Assembly (NCBI RefSeq): GCF_026239655.1
Contig: NZ_JAPIVO010000002.1
Span: 186,001-250,000 of the forward strand
Source: Pedobacter sp. MR2016-24
GTDB lineage: Bacteria > Bacteroidota > Bacteroidia > Sphingobacteriales > Sphingobacteriaceae
DNA length: 64,000 bases
Direction: 5' to 3'
The translations under genes were made by a program, and so were the position numbers. Under the pieces are notes generated by a model. The model had not been told where the DNA came from. It saw nothing but the letters and a program-made list of their open reading frames with translations, and ran no database searches. This document shows, piece after piece, positions 33,592 to 43,493 of the stretch. The first letter of the stretch is position 1. Every line of letters begins with the position of its first letter.

Positions 33592-36500
33592 CTATAGGTG
33601 TGTTGTTCTTGCCAAATCCCTGGTGTCTGTAAGTTGTTTCGCTTTCTTCTGGTAAGCCCAGTAAAATACGATTGGATAGACAAACAAACTGAATAATGTA
33701 TTGGTAATTAATCCGCCTATGACTACGATAGCTAAAGGTTTTGAGGCTTCAGAACCTATGCCGGTTGACAAAGCCGCGGGCATTAAACCTATTGCCGCCA
33801 TCATGGCTGTCATAATCACGGGACGTAACCTGGTGGCTATACCATCTTTTAGTGCGTCAGAAAACGTCCAGGTAGGATGGTATTTCAACTCGGCGATATT
33901 GGTTTTGAACTTGGTGAGTAAAATCACACCGTTCTGCACGCAAATCCCAAACAAAGCAATGAAGCCGATCCCTGCGGAGATGTTAAAGTTCACATGGGCA
34001 ATGAGCAGGGCAAGTACCCCGCCAACCATCGCAAATGGTACGTTGTTCAATACCAGGAGTGAATCTTTAATATTTCCGAACAGTACAAAGAGGATAAAGA
34101 AGATCAGCAATAAACTGATAGGTACAGCCTGGGATAACCTTGCTGTAGCCCTTTGCTGGTTTTCAAAATCTCCTGCCCACTGCAGTTTGTAATCTTTAGG
34201 GAGTTTGATGGCGGCATTCACTTTAGCCTGCGCCTCAGCAATGGTACTGCCCATATCTCTTCCCCTGATAGAGAATTTGATGGCGCCATAGCGCTCATGT
34301 TTGTCGCGGTAGATGATACTGGGACCGGTTACTTTTTTAATGGTTGAAATCTCGCTCAGAGGCACTTTCGCACCGGAGATGCTTTGAATCCTCAGGTTAC
34401 CGATCGACTCCTCATTTTGTCTGAAAGAATCGGGATATCTTATCCTCAGGTCAAATTTACGCTCTCCTTCAAAGATCTGCGTGGCAGATTTACCGCCAAT
34501 GGCCATCTCAATTACAGCGTTGGCATCTTCTGCGGTTACCCCATAAAGGGCCATCTTGGTCTGATCCAGGTTGATCTGAAGTTCTGGCTGACCCAGGTTT
34601 CTCAGGATACCTAAGTCCTCGATACCGGGTACAGTCTTAAGGATAGCTTCTATTTTCTCCTCTTTATCTTCAATGTATTTGAAGTCTTCTCCAAACATTT
34701 TTACCACAATAGATCCTTTTACGCCTGATACGGCCTCTTCCACATTATCTGAAATCGGCTGTGAGAAGTTAAGGCTGATGCCGGGATAACCTTTCAGCTT
34801 TTCCTGCATGCGCTCAATCAGCTGCTCTTTGCTTTCATGGCGTTTCCACTCGTCTTTAGGATAGATATCTACCAGGAACTCCATATTATAGAAGCCGGTA
34901 GCATCTGTTCCGTCATTGGGTCTTCCGGTCTGTGAAACCACTTGTTTGACTTCGTCAAAGTGAAGGAAGATCTTACGGATCTCATTTGATAACTTTTTGG
35001 TCTCACTCAAAGAGATGCTGAGTGGTGCACTGGCTCTTACATAAATGGATCCTTCATCAAGGGTAGGCAGGAATTCTGTTCCAAGAAATTTGAAACTGAA
35101 GAGTCCGCCGATAAGGATCACCAATGCAATGGGGAAAACGATCTTTCTTGATTTGAAACAGGCATTATAAAACCTAACGGTACCATTGGTAATTGCCCTC
35201 AGGAAGAAGTTATCTTTTTCTTTTACATTCTTATTCAATAATACACTCGCAAGTGCGGGTACAAGAGTGAAGGTAAGGATCAACGCACCTAATAAGGCGA
35301 AGCTTAATGTCCAGGCCAGTGGAGAGAACATTTTTCCTTCTACTTTCTGAAAAGTAAAGATGGGCAGCAAACCGGTTACAATGATCAGCTTCGCAAAAAA
35401 GATACCTTTACCATTCTCTAAACAGGCTCTTTTAATAATGCCGAGTTTACTGAGTTTGTTGAATTTCTCCATACCGTCCTTATGGGCACGGTGATCGAGC
35501 GCCACAAAAATTCCTTCGACCATCACGACGGCCCCGTCGATGATAATTCCAAAATCTATCGCCCCCATCGAGAGTAAGTTGGCAGACATCCCTTTTAATT
35601 TCAGGCAGATGAAGGCAAAGAGTAAAGCGAGTGGAATAATGATGGAAACGATAACCGTTGTTCTCCAGTCGGCCATAAAGAGAAACACAATCACGGTAAC
35701 GAAGATAATCCCTTCCATCATGTTATGCATTACCGTATGTATGGCATAATCCACCAGGTTTTCCCTGTCGTAGAAAGTATTGATCTTCACATCCCCGGGC
35801 AGGATGTTATCATTGATCTCTTTTATTTTTGCTTTCAGGCTGGTGAGTACCTCGCTTGGATTTTCACCTTTACGCATCACTACGATACCTTCCACTACGT
35901 CAGGATCGTTATCCCTTCCTACCTGTCCCAGTCTTGGTAAAGCTGCTTCAGTAACCTCTCCGATAGTTTTTACATAAACAGGGGTTCCGTTTACGTTTTC
36001 TACGATGACGTTCCTGATCTCTTCAATGTTATTCAATACCCCAATTCCGCGCACTACATAGGCTTGACCTGCCTGCTCTATGACATCACCACCGACGTTG
36101 ATGTTACTTTTGGAAACGGCATCATAGGCTTCCTTCGCGGTTACGCCATATTGTATAGATTTCTGCGGATCTATGGTGATCTGATAGGTTTTTACCTCAC
36201 CGCCAAAACTTACCACATCGGCTACGCCCGGTACAGAGAGTAACTCCCTTTCCACTACCCAGTCCTGCAGGGTTTTCAGTTCCCTGATGGATTTTTTATC
36301 GCTTTGGAGGGTATAACGGAAAATCTCACCAGTGGGACCAGATGAAGGCTGAATGCCCGGGGTTACTCCGGCAGGAATATCTGCATCATCAATATGATTG
36401 TTGACCTGCACCCTGGCGAAGGCATAATCTACATCGTCATCAAAGGTGATTTTCACAATTGAAAGTCCGAACAAAGACGAAGAACGGATACTTGTTTTTT

Positions 36501-36741
36501 TCTCTGTCGGGTTCATCGCGATTTCCAGTGGTCGCGTCACAAATTTCTCTACCTCCTCGGCACTTCTTCCGGGCCATTGGGTGATGATGGTGATATTGGT
36601 ATTGGTTACGTCCGGGAATGCCTCTATGGTCGTATTTTTGAAACTGATATATCCTGCTATCACCATAATGAAGGTGGCGAAGAATACGAAATACTTGTTT
36701 TTTAAGGCGAATCCTATGATAGACTTAATGAACTTGTTCAT
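33592..36741 (-). CDS. CusA/CzcA-type heavy-metal RND efflux pump
   Basis: 1049-aa HME-RND inner-membrane transporter. The TM4 proton-relay motif is DFGIIIDGAVVMVEG (acidic residues D, D, E as in CzcA). Other landmarks: an N-terminal ALKNKYFVFFATFIMVIAG helix, GAPLS-like RASAPLSISLSETKKL, and a C-terminal STGIGSEASKPLA. It exports divalent or monovalent metal ions from periplasm to outside using the proton gradient, with the adaptor and TolC proteins encoded just upstream. Exact metal (Co/Zn/Cd or Cu/Ag) cannot be read. Confidence 0.93.
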   Translation of the reverse strand: MNKFIKSIIGFALKNKYFVFFATFIMVIAGYISFKNTTIEAFPDVTNTNITIITQWPGRSAEEVEKFVTRPLEIAMNPTEKKTSIRSSSLFGLSIVKITFDDDVDYAFARVQVNNHIDDADIPAGVTPGIQPSSGPTGEIFRYTLQSDKKSIRELKTLQDWVVERELLSVPGVADVVSFGGEVKTYQITIDPQKSIQYGVTAKEAYDAVSKSNINVGGDVIEQAGQAYVVRGIGVLNNIEEIRNVIVENVNGTPVYVKTIGEVTEAALPRLGQVGRDNDPDVVEGIVVMRKGENPSEVLTSLKAKIKEINDNILPGDVKINTFYDRENLVDYAIHTVMHNMMEGIIFVTVIVFLFMADWRTTVIVSIIIPLALLFAFICLKLKGMSANLLSMGAIDFGIIIDGAVVMVEGIFVALDHRAHKDGMEKFNKLSKLGIIKRACLENGKGIFFAKLIIVTGLLPIFTFQKVEGKMFSPLAWTLSFALLGALILTFTLVPALASVLLNKNVKEKDNFFLRAITNGTVRFYNACFKSRKIVFPIALVILIGGLFSFKFLGTEFLPTLDEGSIYVRASAPLSISLSETKKLSNEIRKIFLHFDEVKQVVSQTGRPNDGTDATGFYNMEFLVDIYPKDEWKRHESKEQLIERMQEKLKGYPGISLNFSQPISDNVEEAVSGVKGSIVVKMFGEDFKYIEDKEEKIEAILKTVPGIEDLGILRNLGQPELQINLDQTKMALYGVTAEDANAVIEMAIGGKSATQIFEGERKFDLRIRYPDSFRQNEESIGNLRIQSISGAKVPLSEISTIKKVTGPSIIYRDKHERYGAIKFSIRGRDMGSTIAEAQAKVNAAIKLPKDYKLQWAGDFENQQRATARLSQAVPISLLLIFFILFVLFGNIKDSLLVLNNVPFAMVGGVLALLIAHVNFNISAGIGFIALFGICVQNGVILLTKFKTNIAELKYHPTWTFSDALKDGIATRLRPVIMTAMMAAIGLMPAALSTGIGSEASKPLAIVVIGGLITNTLFSLFVYPIVFYWAYQKKAKQLTDTRDLARTTHL

Positions 36742-36769
36742 TTTGATGTTTTAAAGAGATTCCTGAAAA

Positions 36770-37873
36770 TTAGTCTTTGAGACTTTGGTAAATGAATACG
36801 GTTTTGGAAGCAATGACACGGTCGCCCGCCTGCAAACCTTTACTGATGTAGGCTTTGCTGCCAGATTTCCGGCCGACTTCCACTTCCTGTATCCGTACTT
36901 TTTTCACTTTATCCAAAACGAGCACATAACTTTTATCTTCGTCAAAAATGATATCATCTGCATTGATTGATGGCAAAACGTTATCAGACTTAGCCGTGAT
37001 CTGTACAGTAGCCATCATGCCTGGTTTCAGCAGGTAACCCGGGTTTGGAATGTTTACCCTGGCGTTCATCACCTTGCTGTCGGGATCAAGCACATTATAT
37101 ATCTTATCAATTTTCCCGCTGAAAACTTTATCAGGGTAGGAGAGGATGGAGATCTTTACCGGATCGCCCTGCTGAATGCTGGAAATGTCTGATTCGTAAA
37201 TATTAATAAGCGCCCAGACAGTAGATAAATCTGCAACGGTGAATAAAGCCTCATTGTTGTCTGCACGCAATTGCATGTTACTGTTTACGTTTTTATCAAT
37301 GACGAAACCAGCAATAGGCGATCTTAAAGTATAAGTTCCGTTAGTGCTGCCACCGTTAAGGTTCAGTACAGCCCTGCTGCGTTTATCTTCTGCCTGTTTA
37401 ACGAGATAATCATTTTTTGCTTCTTCTAAATCTCTGGCGGATGACAGCCCACTTTTGAACATGTCTTCGGCCACCTTCAGACTTCTTGCTGCATTTCTGA
37501 GTTCTGCAGAGGAGCTGATGGCTTCTTTATCATAATTAGCCATTTCCGGACTGCCCATAGTGGCCAGTACCTGTCCTTTACTCACCCTGTCGCCTAATTT
37601 TACAGGTACAGCACGTACATTTCCACTAACCATCGGAAATATTTTTGCGGTGGTCTCCTCATTGGGGGCAATTTTGGCGGAGAAGCTCAGGTCAGATTCA
37701 TTATTCGGACTTTTTACCGTATCTATCATCAACCTGCTGATCAATGAGTCTGTAATTAGAAATTTATCATCTTTTGGCGGTTCGGTTTTTTGCTCCGAGC
37801 AGCTTTGTAAGAGTAGGGCAGCAGTCAGCAGGCTCAGCATAAGCTTACTGAGGTTGTTCAATTGGGTTTGCAT
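36770..37873 (-). CDS. Efflux RND periplasmic adaptor lipoprotein
   Basis: 367-aa membrane-fusion protein, signal peptide with lipobox LLQSC. Lipoyl/barrel-sandwich halves are recognisable (KLGDRVSKGQVLATMGSPEM and GFVIDKNVNSNMQL) around a helical hairpin (SSAELRNAARSLKVAEDMF), then beta-barrel and membrane-proximal domains. Links the RND pump to the TolC-like channel. It lies 28 bases upstream of the pump gene. Confidence 0.92.
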   Translation of the reverse strand: MQTQLNNLSKLMLSLLTAALLLQSCSEQKTEPPKDDKFLITDSLISRLMIDTVKSPNNESDLSFSAKIAPNEETTAKIFPMVSGNVRAVPVKLGDRVSKGQVLATMGSPEMANYDKEAISSSAELRNAARSLKVAEDMFKSGLSSARDLEEAKNDYLVKQAEDKRSRAVLNLNGGSTNGTYTLRSPIAGFVIDKNVNSNMQLRADNNEALFTVADLSTVWALINIYESDISSIQQGDPVKISILSYPDKVFSGKIDKIYNVLDPDSKVMNARVNIPNPGYLLKPGMMATVQITAKSDNVLPSINADDIIFDEDKSYVLVLDKVKKVRIQEVEVGRKSGSKAYISKGLQAGDRVIASKTVFIYQSLKD

Positions 37874-37881
37874 GTCTTGTA

Positions 37882-39171
37882 TTATTTAAATATGGTAGAG
37901 CCAGTCACGTAATTCATCTCTTCTTTAGCGTTCATCCGCTGATATTTCAGGTCATTCATCTGCAGCGTATTCTGTTTATAAGAGTCATAGAAATCCATAA
38001 ACTCAATCAAACTCATGTTCCTGTTTTTAAAATTCTTTACCACTTCGCCAATCAGTTTATCGAAGTCGGAATTAAAGTTTTTATCGAAGCCATCATATAA
38101 GCGCTCTGTTCTTAATGCCGATTGATAACTGTTAAATACTTCATTTTCCAGTGTGGATTCCTGTTGGTTCAGCATGTTCCTGCCGGCATCAATGGCAACT
38201 TTTGCTTTTTTGATCTCGCCCTGGTTTCTGTTAAATAAAGGGATTGGAATATGCATACCCAGACCAACATAGTTGTTGGGATAACTGCCCTGGAGATCAT
38301 AAAGAAGTGAAAACTGTACATCCGGTACGGCCATTGCTTTTTGAAGTGTCAGGTTTTTCTCTGCATAGGTAATTCCTGCCTGACTCATTTTCAGGTCTGC
38401 ACGATTGTTACGGGCAGAATCCAGCAGGTTAACATAGACAGATTTGCTGAGCTGGTAGTTCTGTTCTTCGGAAGGATCCATGACCAGCTGCAGGTTCGCA
38501 TCTGGCTTTACATTGGTCATCAGTTTCAGGTCAGTTTCCCTATCCTCGATGTCATTCTCCAGGTTATTGTATTCGGTCTGGAGACTGTAGAGCAATGATT
38601 TGATCCTGATCATATCTTTCATGGCAATGTTTCCGGCTTTCAGCTGTTCTTCTGATGCAGCAAGTAGTTTTTTCAGCGAGTTGATCTGCTCTTCGTATAC
38701 TTTTGCACTTTGCTGCGCGTAATAGGTTTTATAGAAATTGGATCTCAGATTATACCTCAGGGTACGCATCAGGTCAAAATATTGGTATTCATTCAGCTTT
38801 ACCCCGGCAGTAGCCAGTTGAATATTTTTGTTGCGCTTCCCAGCCAGTTTGATCAGTTGTGAGATGGAGGCCGAATATTGTCCCTGAGTTCTGGAAGTTT
38901 CAAAAAACCTTTTTGTTTCACTATTATATAACTGCGTTTCTGCTTCAAGCTCCGGATTATCAAATAATCTTGCTGTGATGATATCTGCCTTTGCCTGATC
39001 TGTCTGATAGTTTTGGGCAATTAACTGGTAATTGTTCCTGATAAAAAGCTGTTCTGCTACAGGGAGGCTGAGTTTTAACGTGTCAGTAGACTGGGCTGCT
39101 GCATTGTTGGTTAAGCCTGGCAGGACAAATCCGGTAAATAATATAAAGAGTTTTAATTTGTTGGTCGCCAT
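37882..39171 (-). CDS. TolC-family outer-membrane efflux protein
   Basis: 429 aa, signal peptide ending NNAAAQ. Long helices typical of TolC/CzcC proteins with two internal repeats (LPVAEQLFIRNNYQLIAQN; later LLDSARNNRADLKMSQAGI). Outer-membrane channel of the tripartite metal pump. The adaptor gene starts 8 bases downstream. Confidence 0.92.
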   Translation of the reverse strand: MATNKLKLFILFTGFVLPGLTNNAAAQSTDTLKLSLPVAEQLFIRNNYQLIAQNYQTDQAKADIITARLFDNPELEAETQLYNSETKRFFETSRTQGQYSASISQLIKLAGKRNKNIQLATAGVKLNEYQYFDLMRTLRYNLRSNFYKTYYAQQSAKVYEEQINSLKKLLAASEEQLKAGNIAMKDMIRIKSLLYSLQTEYNNLENDIEDRETDLKLMTNVKPDANLQLVMDPSEEQNYQLSKSVYVNLLDSARNNRADLKMSQAGITYAEKNLTLQKAMAVPDVQFSLLYDLQGSYPNNYVGLGMHIPIPLFNRNQGEIKKAKVAIDAGRNMLNQQESTLENEVFNSYQSALRTERLYDGFDKNFNSDFDKLIGEVVKNFKNRNMSLIEFMDFYDSYKQNTLQMNDLKYQRMNAKEEMNYVTGSTIFK

Positions 39172-39239
39172 CTGTTTAATGTTTAAACAAATCTAATCTG
39201 GCGAAATTAAAGGTGAATTAAAGGCGAATTAAAAAGTGG

Positions 39240-40601
39240 TTAAAATGAATGGAATTGAACGAGAAATGTGGTTCCCGAAGCATTAGATGACGTTACAGTG
39301 ATCTTTCCGCCAAAAAGCGTGATGATTTTATGTGCCATATATAACCCCATACCATTGCCGGCATGTTCTACCTTTATTGAAGAGCTGTAGAAAGGTTTGA
39401 AAATCTGTTCCAGCTTTGAAGCCTCTATACCTGTGCCCTGGTCACTGATCGTGATGTCTATACCAAGAGGCGTAATGTCAAGCAGGCAGCTCACCTGCTG
39501 ATTGTCAGAAAATTTAAAGGCATTGCTGATGATATTGTCCAGCGCAATCTGCAAAAGCGTAGGGTTGGCCTGCAGGGTCAGCAACTGTTCATCCATAGGC
39601 AGATTTTTCATTTCTACCGTTAGTTTGTTACTCCCTTTTTTCTGGTTCCATTCTGCCTGCATCTGCCAGATCATTTCATCGATACGGACCTGCTCCAGTT
39701 GTGCCGCGCCATATTCGAGATCTGCCTGTGCCAAATGAACTAATCCGGTGATAATGTTGTCCAGTTTCTCGGCATCTTCCAGCATGGAACGTAAGGCCTG
39801 TTTGTATTCCTGTGTTTCCCTTTCTTTTGAGAGGCTGATTTCTGCACCAATGACCATCCGCGTAACGGGTGTTCTCAGTTCATGTGAGGCATTGGCCACA
39901 AATGTTTTTTGCAGGATAAAGGCATGTTCCATATGCTCCATCAGGTTGTTGAAATTCTGGGCAAGCAGGGTAATTTCATCTTTGTTTTTCCCTTCTGCTA
40001 CACGGAAATCGAGGTTATTGGATTTAATCAATTTTACCTGCTGAATGAAAACATCGAGTGGGGAGAGGATCCTTTCTGCTATCCATCTTGCAGAAAGCAG
40101 TAATCCGATGAAAATAATGATAAATACAACGATCATTACTTTGAGTAACTGCTGTACTCTGACCGTCGTTCCATGGTCTATAGCTGAGGCAATAATCACA
40201 AAGTCGCCCTGGTTATCTTTATAAAAGATGCCTACAACCTGCCTCTCTCCGTCTTTGAACCTGGCTTTACCTTCCTGGCGAACCTTATTGATCGTCTCAT
40301 TGGTCCAGAATTGTTCATCATCACCTATAAATGTGGCATTGTTGCGTTCATTGTAAATCCGTATGACTTCTCCATTTAACCGCTCCAGGTATTGTGCCCT
40401 TACGGCATCAAGTGCGTCAGTCGAGATTTCATCTGCTTTTAAATAGAGCTTCGCCGTCACCATCGTCCGGTCAGTCAGCCGGTCAAAAAACTCCGATTCC
40501 ATTACTTTCTGGAAGGCAAAATAGACCACGATCAAAACAGCCAGCAGTGTAAAGGTACTGATCAGCGTAAAATATAAGGCCAGGCGGTCTTTAATTTTCA
40601 T
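39240..40601 (-). CDS. Sensor histidine kinase of the metal efflux operon
   Basis: 453 aa. Two membrane segments (LALYFTLISTFTLLAVLIVVYF and VMIVVFIIIFIGLLLS) border a periplasmic sensor, followed by HAMP (about 172-225), HisKA with phospho-His in ASHELRTPVTRM, and HATPase (NIISNAFKF, ISDQGTGI, GNGMGLYMAH). CusS-like arrangement. It follows the response regulator by 9 bases and precedes the efflux genes. Confidence 0.9.
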   Translation of the reverse strand: MKIKDRLALYFTLISTFTLLAVLIVVYFAFQKVMESEFFDRLTDRTMVTAKLYLKADEISTDALDAVRAQYLERLNGEVIRIYNERNNATFIGDDEQFWTNETINKVRQEGKARFKDGERQVVGIFYKDNQGDFVIIASAIDHGTTVRVQQLLKVMIVVFIIIFIGLLLSARWIAERILSPLDVFIQQVKLIKSNNLDFRVAEGKNKDEITLLAQNFNNLMEHMEHAFILQKTFVANASHELRTPVTRMVIGAEISLSKERETQEYKQALRSMLEDAEKLDNIITGLVHLAQADLEYGAAQLEQVRIDEMIWQMQAEWNQKKGSNKLTVEMKNLPMDEQLLTLQANPTLLQIALDNIISNAFKFSDNQQVSCLLDITPLGIDITISDQGTGIEASKLEQIFKPFYSSSIKVEHAGNGMGLYMAHKIITLFGGKITVTSSNASGTTFLVQFHSF

Positions 40602-40610
40602 CGGCAGCGC

Positions 40611-41291
40611 TTATTTAAGGATGTATCCCATACCTATTTTGGTGTGGATCAGTTTTCTTTCAAATCCTTTTTCAATTTTGTTGCGCAGGAAGTTGACATA
40701 CACATCAATCACATTTGTGCCGGTATCAAAGCTAATATCCCATGCATTTTCTGCAATATACTGACGTGATAATAAACGGTTAGGATGTTTCAGGAAAAGT
40801 TCCAGCAAGGTAAATTCTTTGGCTGTCAGCTGTATATCTTTACCGGCGCGGCTTACGGTTTTACTATAGGTATCCAGCACAATATCTTCAAATACCATGG
40901 TATGTGCCTGCGGCTGAGGTGTGACGAGTTGTTGTCTCCTCAATAAAGCTTCGATCCGGGCCAGTAATTCCTTGAAGTGGAAAGGTTTGAGCAGGTAATC
41001 ATCGGCACCCGAATTGAGTCCCAAAACCTTGTCCTCAATGGAACCTAAAGCCGTCAGCATCAAAACCGGAACCTCTTTATTGGTTTCCCTGAGTTTGCGG
41101 CATACTTCAATACCATTCATTCCCGGCATCATCACATCTAATATAATCAGGTCGAATTTCTCTTCCTGGAAAGCATAGAGTGCCATTATCCCGTCAGGCA
41201 TAGTGGTGACGATGTAGTTATGTTCTTCCAGTCCGGCCTTTACCAGGCTGGCTATTTTCTCATCGTCTTCTGCTAATCCAATCTTATACAT
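40611..41291 (-). CDS. OmpR/CusR-type response regulator
   Basis: 226 aa. Receiver with DLIILDVMMPG as phosphorylation site and LLKPFHFKE; C-terminal winged helix (DIQLTAKEFTLLELFLKHP, TGTNVIDVYVNFLRNKIE). First gene of the metal operon; probably activates it when metal is sensed. Confidence 0.92.
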   Translation of the reverse strand: MYKIGLAEDDEKIASLVKAGLEEHNYIVTTMPDGIMALYAFQEEKFDLIILDVMMPGMNGIEVCRKLRETNKEVPVLMLTALGSIEDKVLGLNSGADDYLLKPFHFKELLARIEALLRRQQLVTPQPQAHTMVFEDIVLDTYSKTVSRAGKDIQLTAKEFTLLELFLKHPNRLLSRQYIAENAWDISFDTGTNVIDVYVNFLRNKIEKGFERKLIHTKIGMGYILK

Positions 41292-41314
41292 ACCTGAATT
41301 ATTTTATTTAAATA

Positions 41315-41322
41315 CAAATGTA
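41315..41322 (-). promoter_or_regulatory. Bacteroidota -7 box for the metal efflux operon
   Basis: Minus strand TACATTTG matches TAnnTTTG, 24 bases upstream of the response-regulator start codon. Confidence 0.55.
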
Positions 41323-41337
41323 GAATCTATTCGGAAC

Positions 41338-41523
41338 TTATTCTGCCTCTTTTTTTCCTGTTTCAGGCTCTTCTTTTTGTCCGTCTTTAAATTCTTTGAT
41401 GCCCTGGCCAAGGCCTTTCATCAGTTCAGGAATTTTTTTGCCGCCAAAAAGAAGCATAATTACGACCAGGATAACCAGGATTTCCGGCGTACCCAATGCA
41501 GCAAGGAGTGTTGGATTCATCAT
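41338..41523 (-). CDS. tatA: TatA/E-family twin-arginine translocase subunit
   Basis: About 61 aa from the ATG at 41523 ([19 protein letters not shown]); an earlier frame start at 41562 would add 13 unlikely residues. One membrane helix ([12 protein letters not shown]), hinge [15 protein letters not shown] and an amphipathic, charged tail, as in TatA/E. Serves Tat export, for example of the 6051-7028 product. Confidence 0.88.
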   Translation of the reverse strand: MMNPTLLAALGTPEILVILVVIMLLFGGKKIPELMKGLGQGIKEFKDGQKEEPETGKKEAE

Positions 41524-41639
41524 GTTATTAATGATTAAAGGGGATAAAGAATAAATAATCAAAAGTAAAACGCTGAAGTTAAAGCCCTGTTAAAAGCGAA
41601 TTAAAATCACATTAAAATAATCTTAACCAAACCTTAATC

Positions 41640-41668
41640 TTTGATTACATTTTAAAAGTGTACCTTTG
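41640..41668 (+). promoter_or_regulatory. Bacteroidota-type promoter for the KTSC/J-domain gene
   Basis: TTTG at 41640-41643 and TACCTTTG at 41661-41668 (TAnnTTTG), 17 bases apart. Start codon at 41747. Confidence 0.65.
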
Positions 41669-41746
41669 CAAAATTGTTTCCCTGAGGGATCGGTTGAGCC
41701 TGCAATTCAGCCTGTTAATCATGGGCAATATTGCATTAAAAACATT

Positions 41747-42190
41747 ATGAAGAAGATTGTCGATTACAGAAAATTATTGGGTGTTCAGAAAGATGCCGAA
41801 CTGAAGGAGTTAAAAACTATCTACAGGAATTTAATGAAGGAATTCCACCCTGATAAATTTCAGGAAGATGAAGCAAGAGTAGCTGCCGAAGTTAAAAGTA
41901 AAGAAATCATTGAAGCATACCACTTCCTGGTAAGTATTGCTCCTGAAACTTTAGCCTTATCAATTGAGGAATATACCAACACTACTGCAACTTGTGGTAT
42001 TGCTGACTATAACTGGAAAGGATTAGTGCTTACAGTACAGTTCCTGGACGGTAGCAGCTATGAGTATTTCGAAGTACCTAAAGCGATTTACGTGAAATTA
42101 GTGAATGCTGATTCTCCCGGAAGATTTGCACGTCGTCATATCTTCAATTCATTCCCATACAGAAATACAGTTAAATTAGAAACAGCTTAA
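41747..42190 (+). CDS. J-domain plus KTSC domain protein
   Basis: 147 aa from ATG 41747; the longer frame from 41666 would start inside the promoter region. N-terminal J-domain with the HPD tripeptide (KEFHPDKFQED), then a KTSC domain (SSYEYFEVPKAIYVKLVNA, GRFARRHI, FPYR). A DnaK co-chaperone-like protein; the KTSC role is unknown. Confidence 0.82.
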   Translation: MKKIVDYRKLLGVQKDAELKELKTIYRNLMKEFHPDKFQEDEARVAAEVKSKEIIEAYHFLVSIAPETLALSIEEYTNTTATCGIADYNWKGLVLTVQFLDGSSYEYFEVPKAIYVKLVNADSPGRFARRHIFNSFPYRNTVKLETA

Positions 42191-42242
42191 TCAGCGTTTT
42201 ATTCTAATACATCGTATACCTGCACCTTTTAGGTTCAGATCG

Positions 42243-42291
42243 GGTTAGCCTTAAGTAATTGATCTCAATTCCTTAAGGCTAACCTTTTTTT
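42243..42291 (+). terminator. Strong rho-independent terminator
   Basis: Perfect 13-base stem GGTTAGCCTTAAG (42243-42255) with CTTAAGGCTAACC (42272-42284), loop AATTGATCTCAATT itself palindromic, then seven T. Confidence 0.92.
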
Positions 42292-43264
42292 ATTTCTCTT
42301 TTATCTGTGTGGGTTTTTTGTCGTTTTCCTGGATAGAATCGCCACCGGTTTCAATCTCTACTTCACGTGTAGTCACCGCATAGTGATTGGGACGAATCTC
42401 TGAACCGTAATTGATGGCATAAGCCTTGGTGAATTCTGCGCCGAAAAACAGGATGATGGAAGAATAGTAGGTCCATAACAACAAGACTACTAGAGATCCT
42501 GCTGCACCATAGGTACCCCCCACATCACTGCTGCCGATATAAATGGAGATACCAAATTTACCAATCATAAATAATACCGCAGTTACGATAGCGCCTAAGG
42601 TTACATCTTTCCATTTGATCTGCGCATCGGGCAATACTTTGAAAATTACGCCGAATATCAGTGAGATGACAGATAAGGTAATCAACTGGTTAAGAATATA
42701 AAAGAAGATCACTGAAACCTGGTTAAAAGTAGCCTGCAGTTTAGTGCTGAAACCATCTATCAGAGAGGTAACGCCGAGGGAAACCAACAGGATAAATCCG
42801 AGACTGAGGATGACTGAAAAAGAGAGAAACCTGTTCTGCAGCATTTTCAACCAACCCCTTTTTGGTTTCGGTTTTAATCCCCAGATCGTATTGATGGAAT
42901 CCTGGATCTCCGCGAATACGGTGGTCGCACCGATAAGGAGTGTAGCTCCACCAACTACCGCAGAAAATACGCTCTGATTACTTACTGCTGCTTTTTTAAT
43001 AATTTCCTGCAGTTGTAAGGCTGTGTCTTTTCCAAGAAAATCAACAAGCTGGTAGTAAATCTGACCTTCAATAGCTTCCCGTCTCCAGACCATACTGCAA
43101 ATGGAAATGAGCAGAATAACGAGGGGACCCATAGAAAATACGGTATAATAGGCCAGTGAACCACTGAGCTTGGTCACTTTATGATCCGTAAAGCCGCCAA
43201 ATGACTCTGTTAATACTTTCCAGATTCCCTTAAAGGATAGTTTTCTTTTTTCGCGTTTTTCCAT
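42290..43264 (-). CDS. YihY/virulence factor BrkB family membrane protein
   Basis: 324 aa with six probable membrane segments (LAYYTVFSMGPLVILLISI, VFSAVVGGATLLIGATTVFA, FSVILSLGFILLVSLGV and others) and the conserved GSLVVLLLWTYYSSIILFFGAEF. YihY-family membrane proteins have no settled function. Charged C-terminal tail. Confidence 0.88.
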   Translation of the reverse strand: MEKREKRKLSFKGIWKVLTESFGGFTDHKVTKLSGSLAYYTVFSMGPLVILLISICSMVWRREAIEGQIYYQLVDFLGKDTALQLQEIIKKAAVSNQSVFSAVVGGATLLIGATTVFAEIQDSINTIWGLKPKPKRGWLKMLQNRFLSFSVILSLGFILLVSLGVTSLIDGFSTKLQATFNQVSVIFFYILNQLITLSVISLIFGVIFKVLPDAQIKWKDVTLGAIVTAVLFMIGKFGISIYIGSSDVGGTYGAAGSLVVLLLWTYYSSIILFFGAEFTKAYAINYGSEIRPNHYAVTTREVEIETGGDSIQENDKKPTQIKEK

Positions 43265-43493
43265 ATTTTCATCAATAATTATTGTTATGAAGCTACCAGG
43301 ATCATTTTCATTGCTATTTGTGAGCTGTGTGCTCGTGGTGGTTTCGATAGATAGCTATCGTTTTCAAAGCAAATGAGTTGCCAGTTCTGTTTTAAAAAAT
43401 GATTTTGTTGCAATTAAGTCAGAAAATAAGATTTCCTGGAAACTGAAAGATAATGCGATTACTTTTGCTAACACTGTTAATAATTTTAATGAG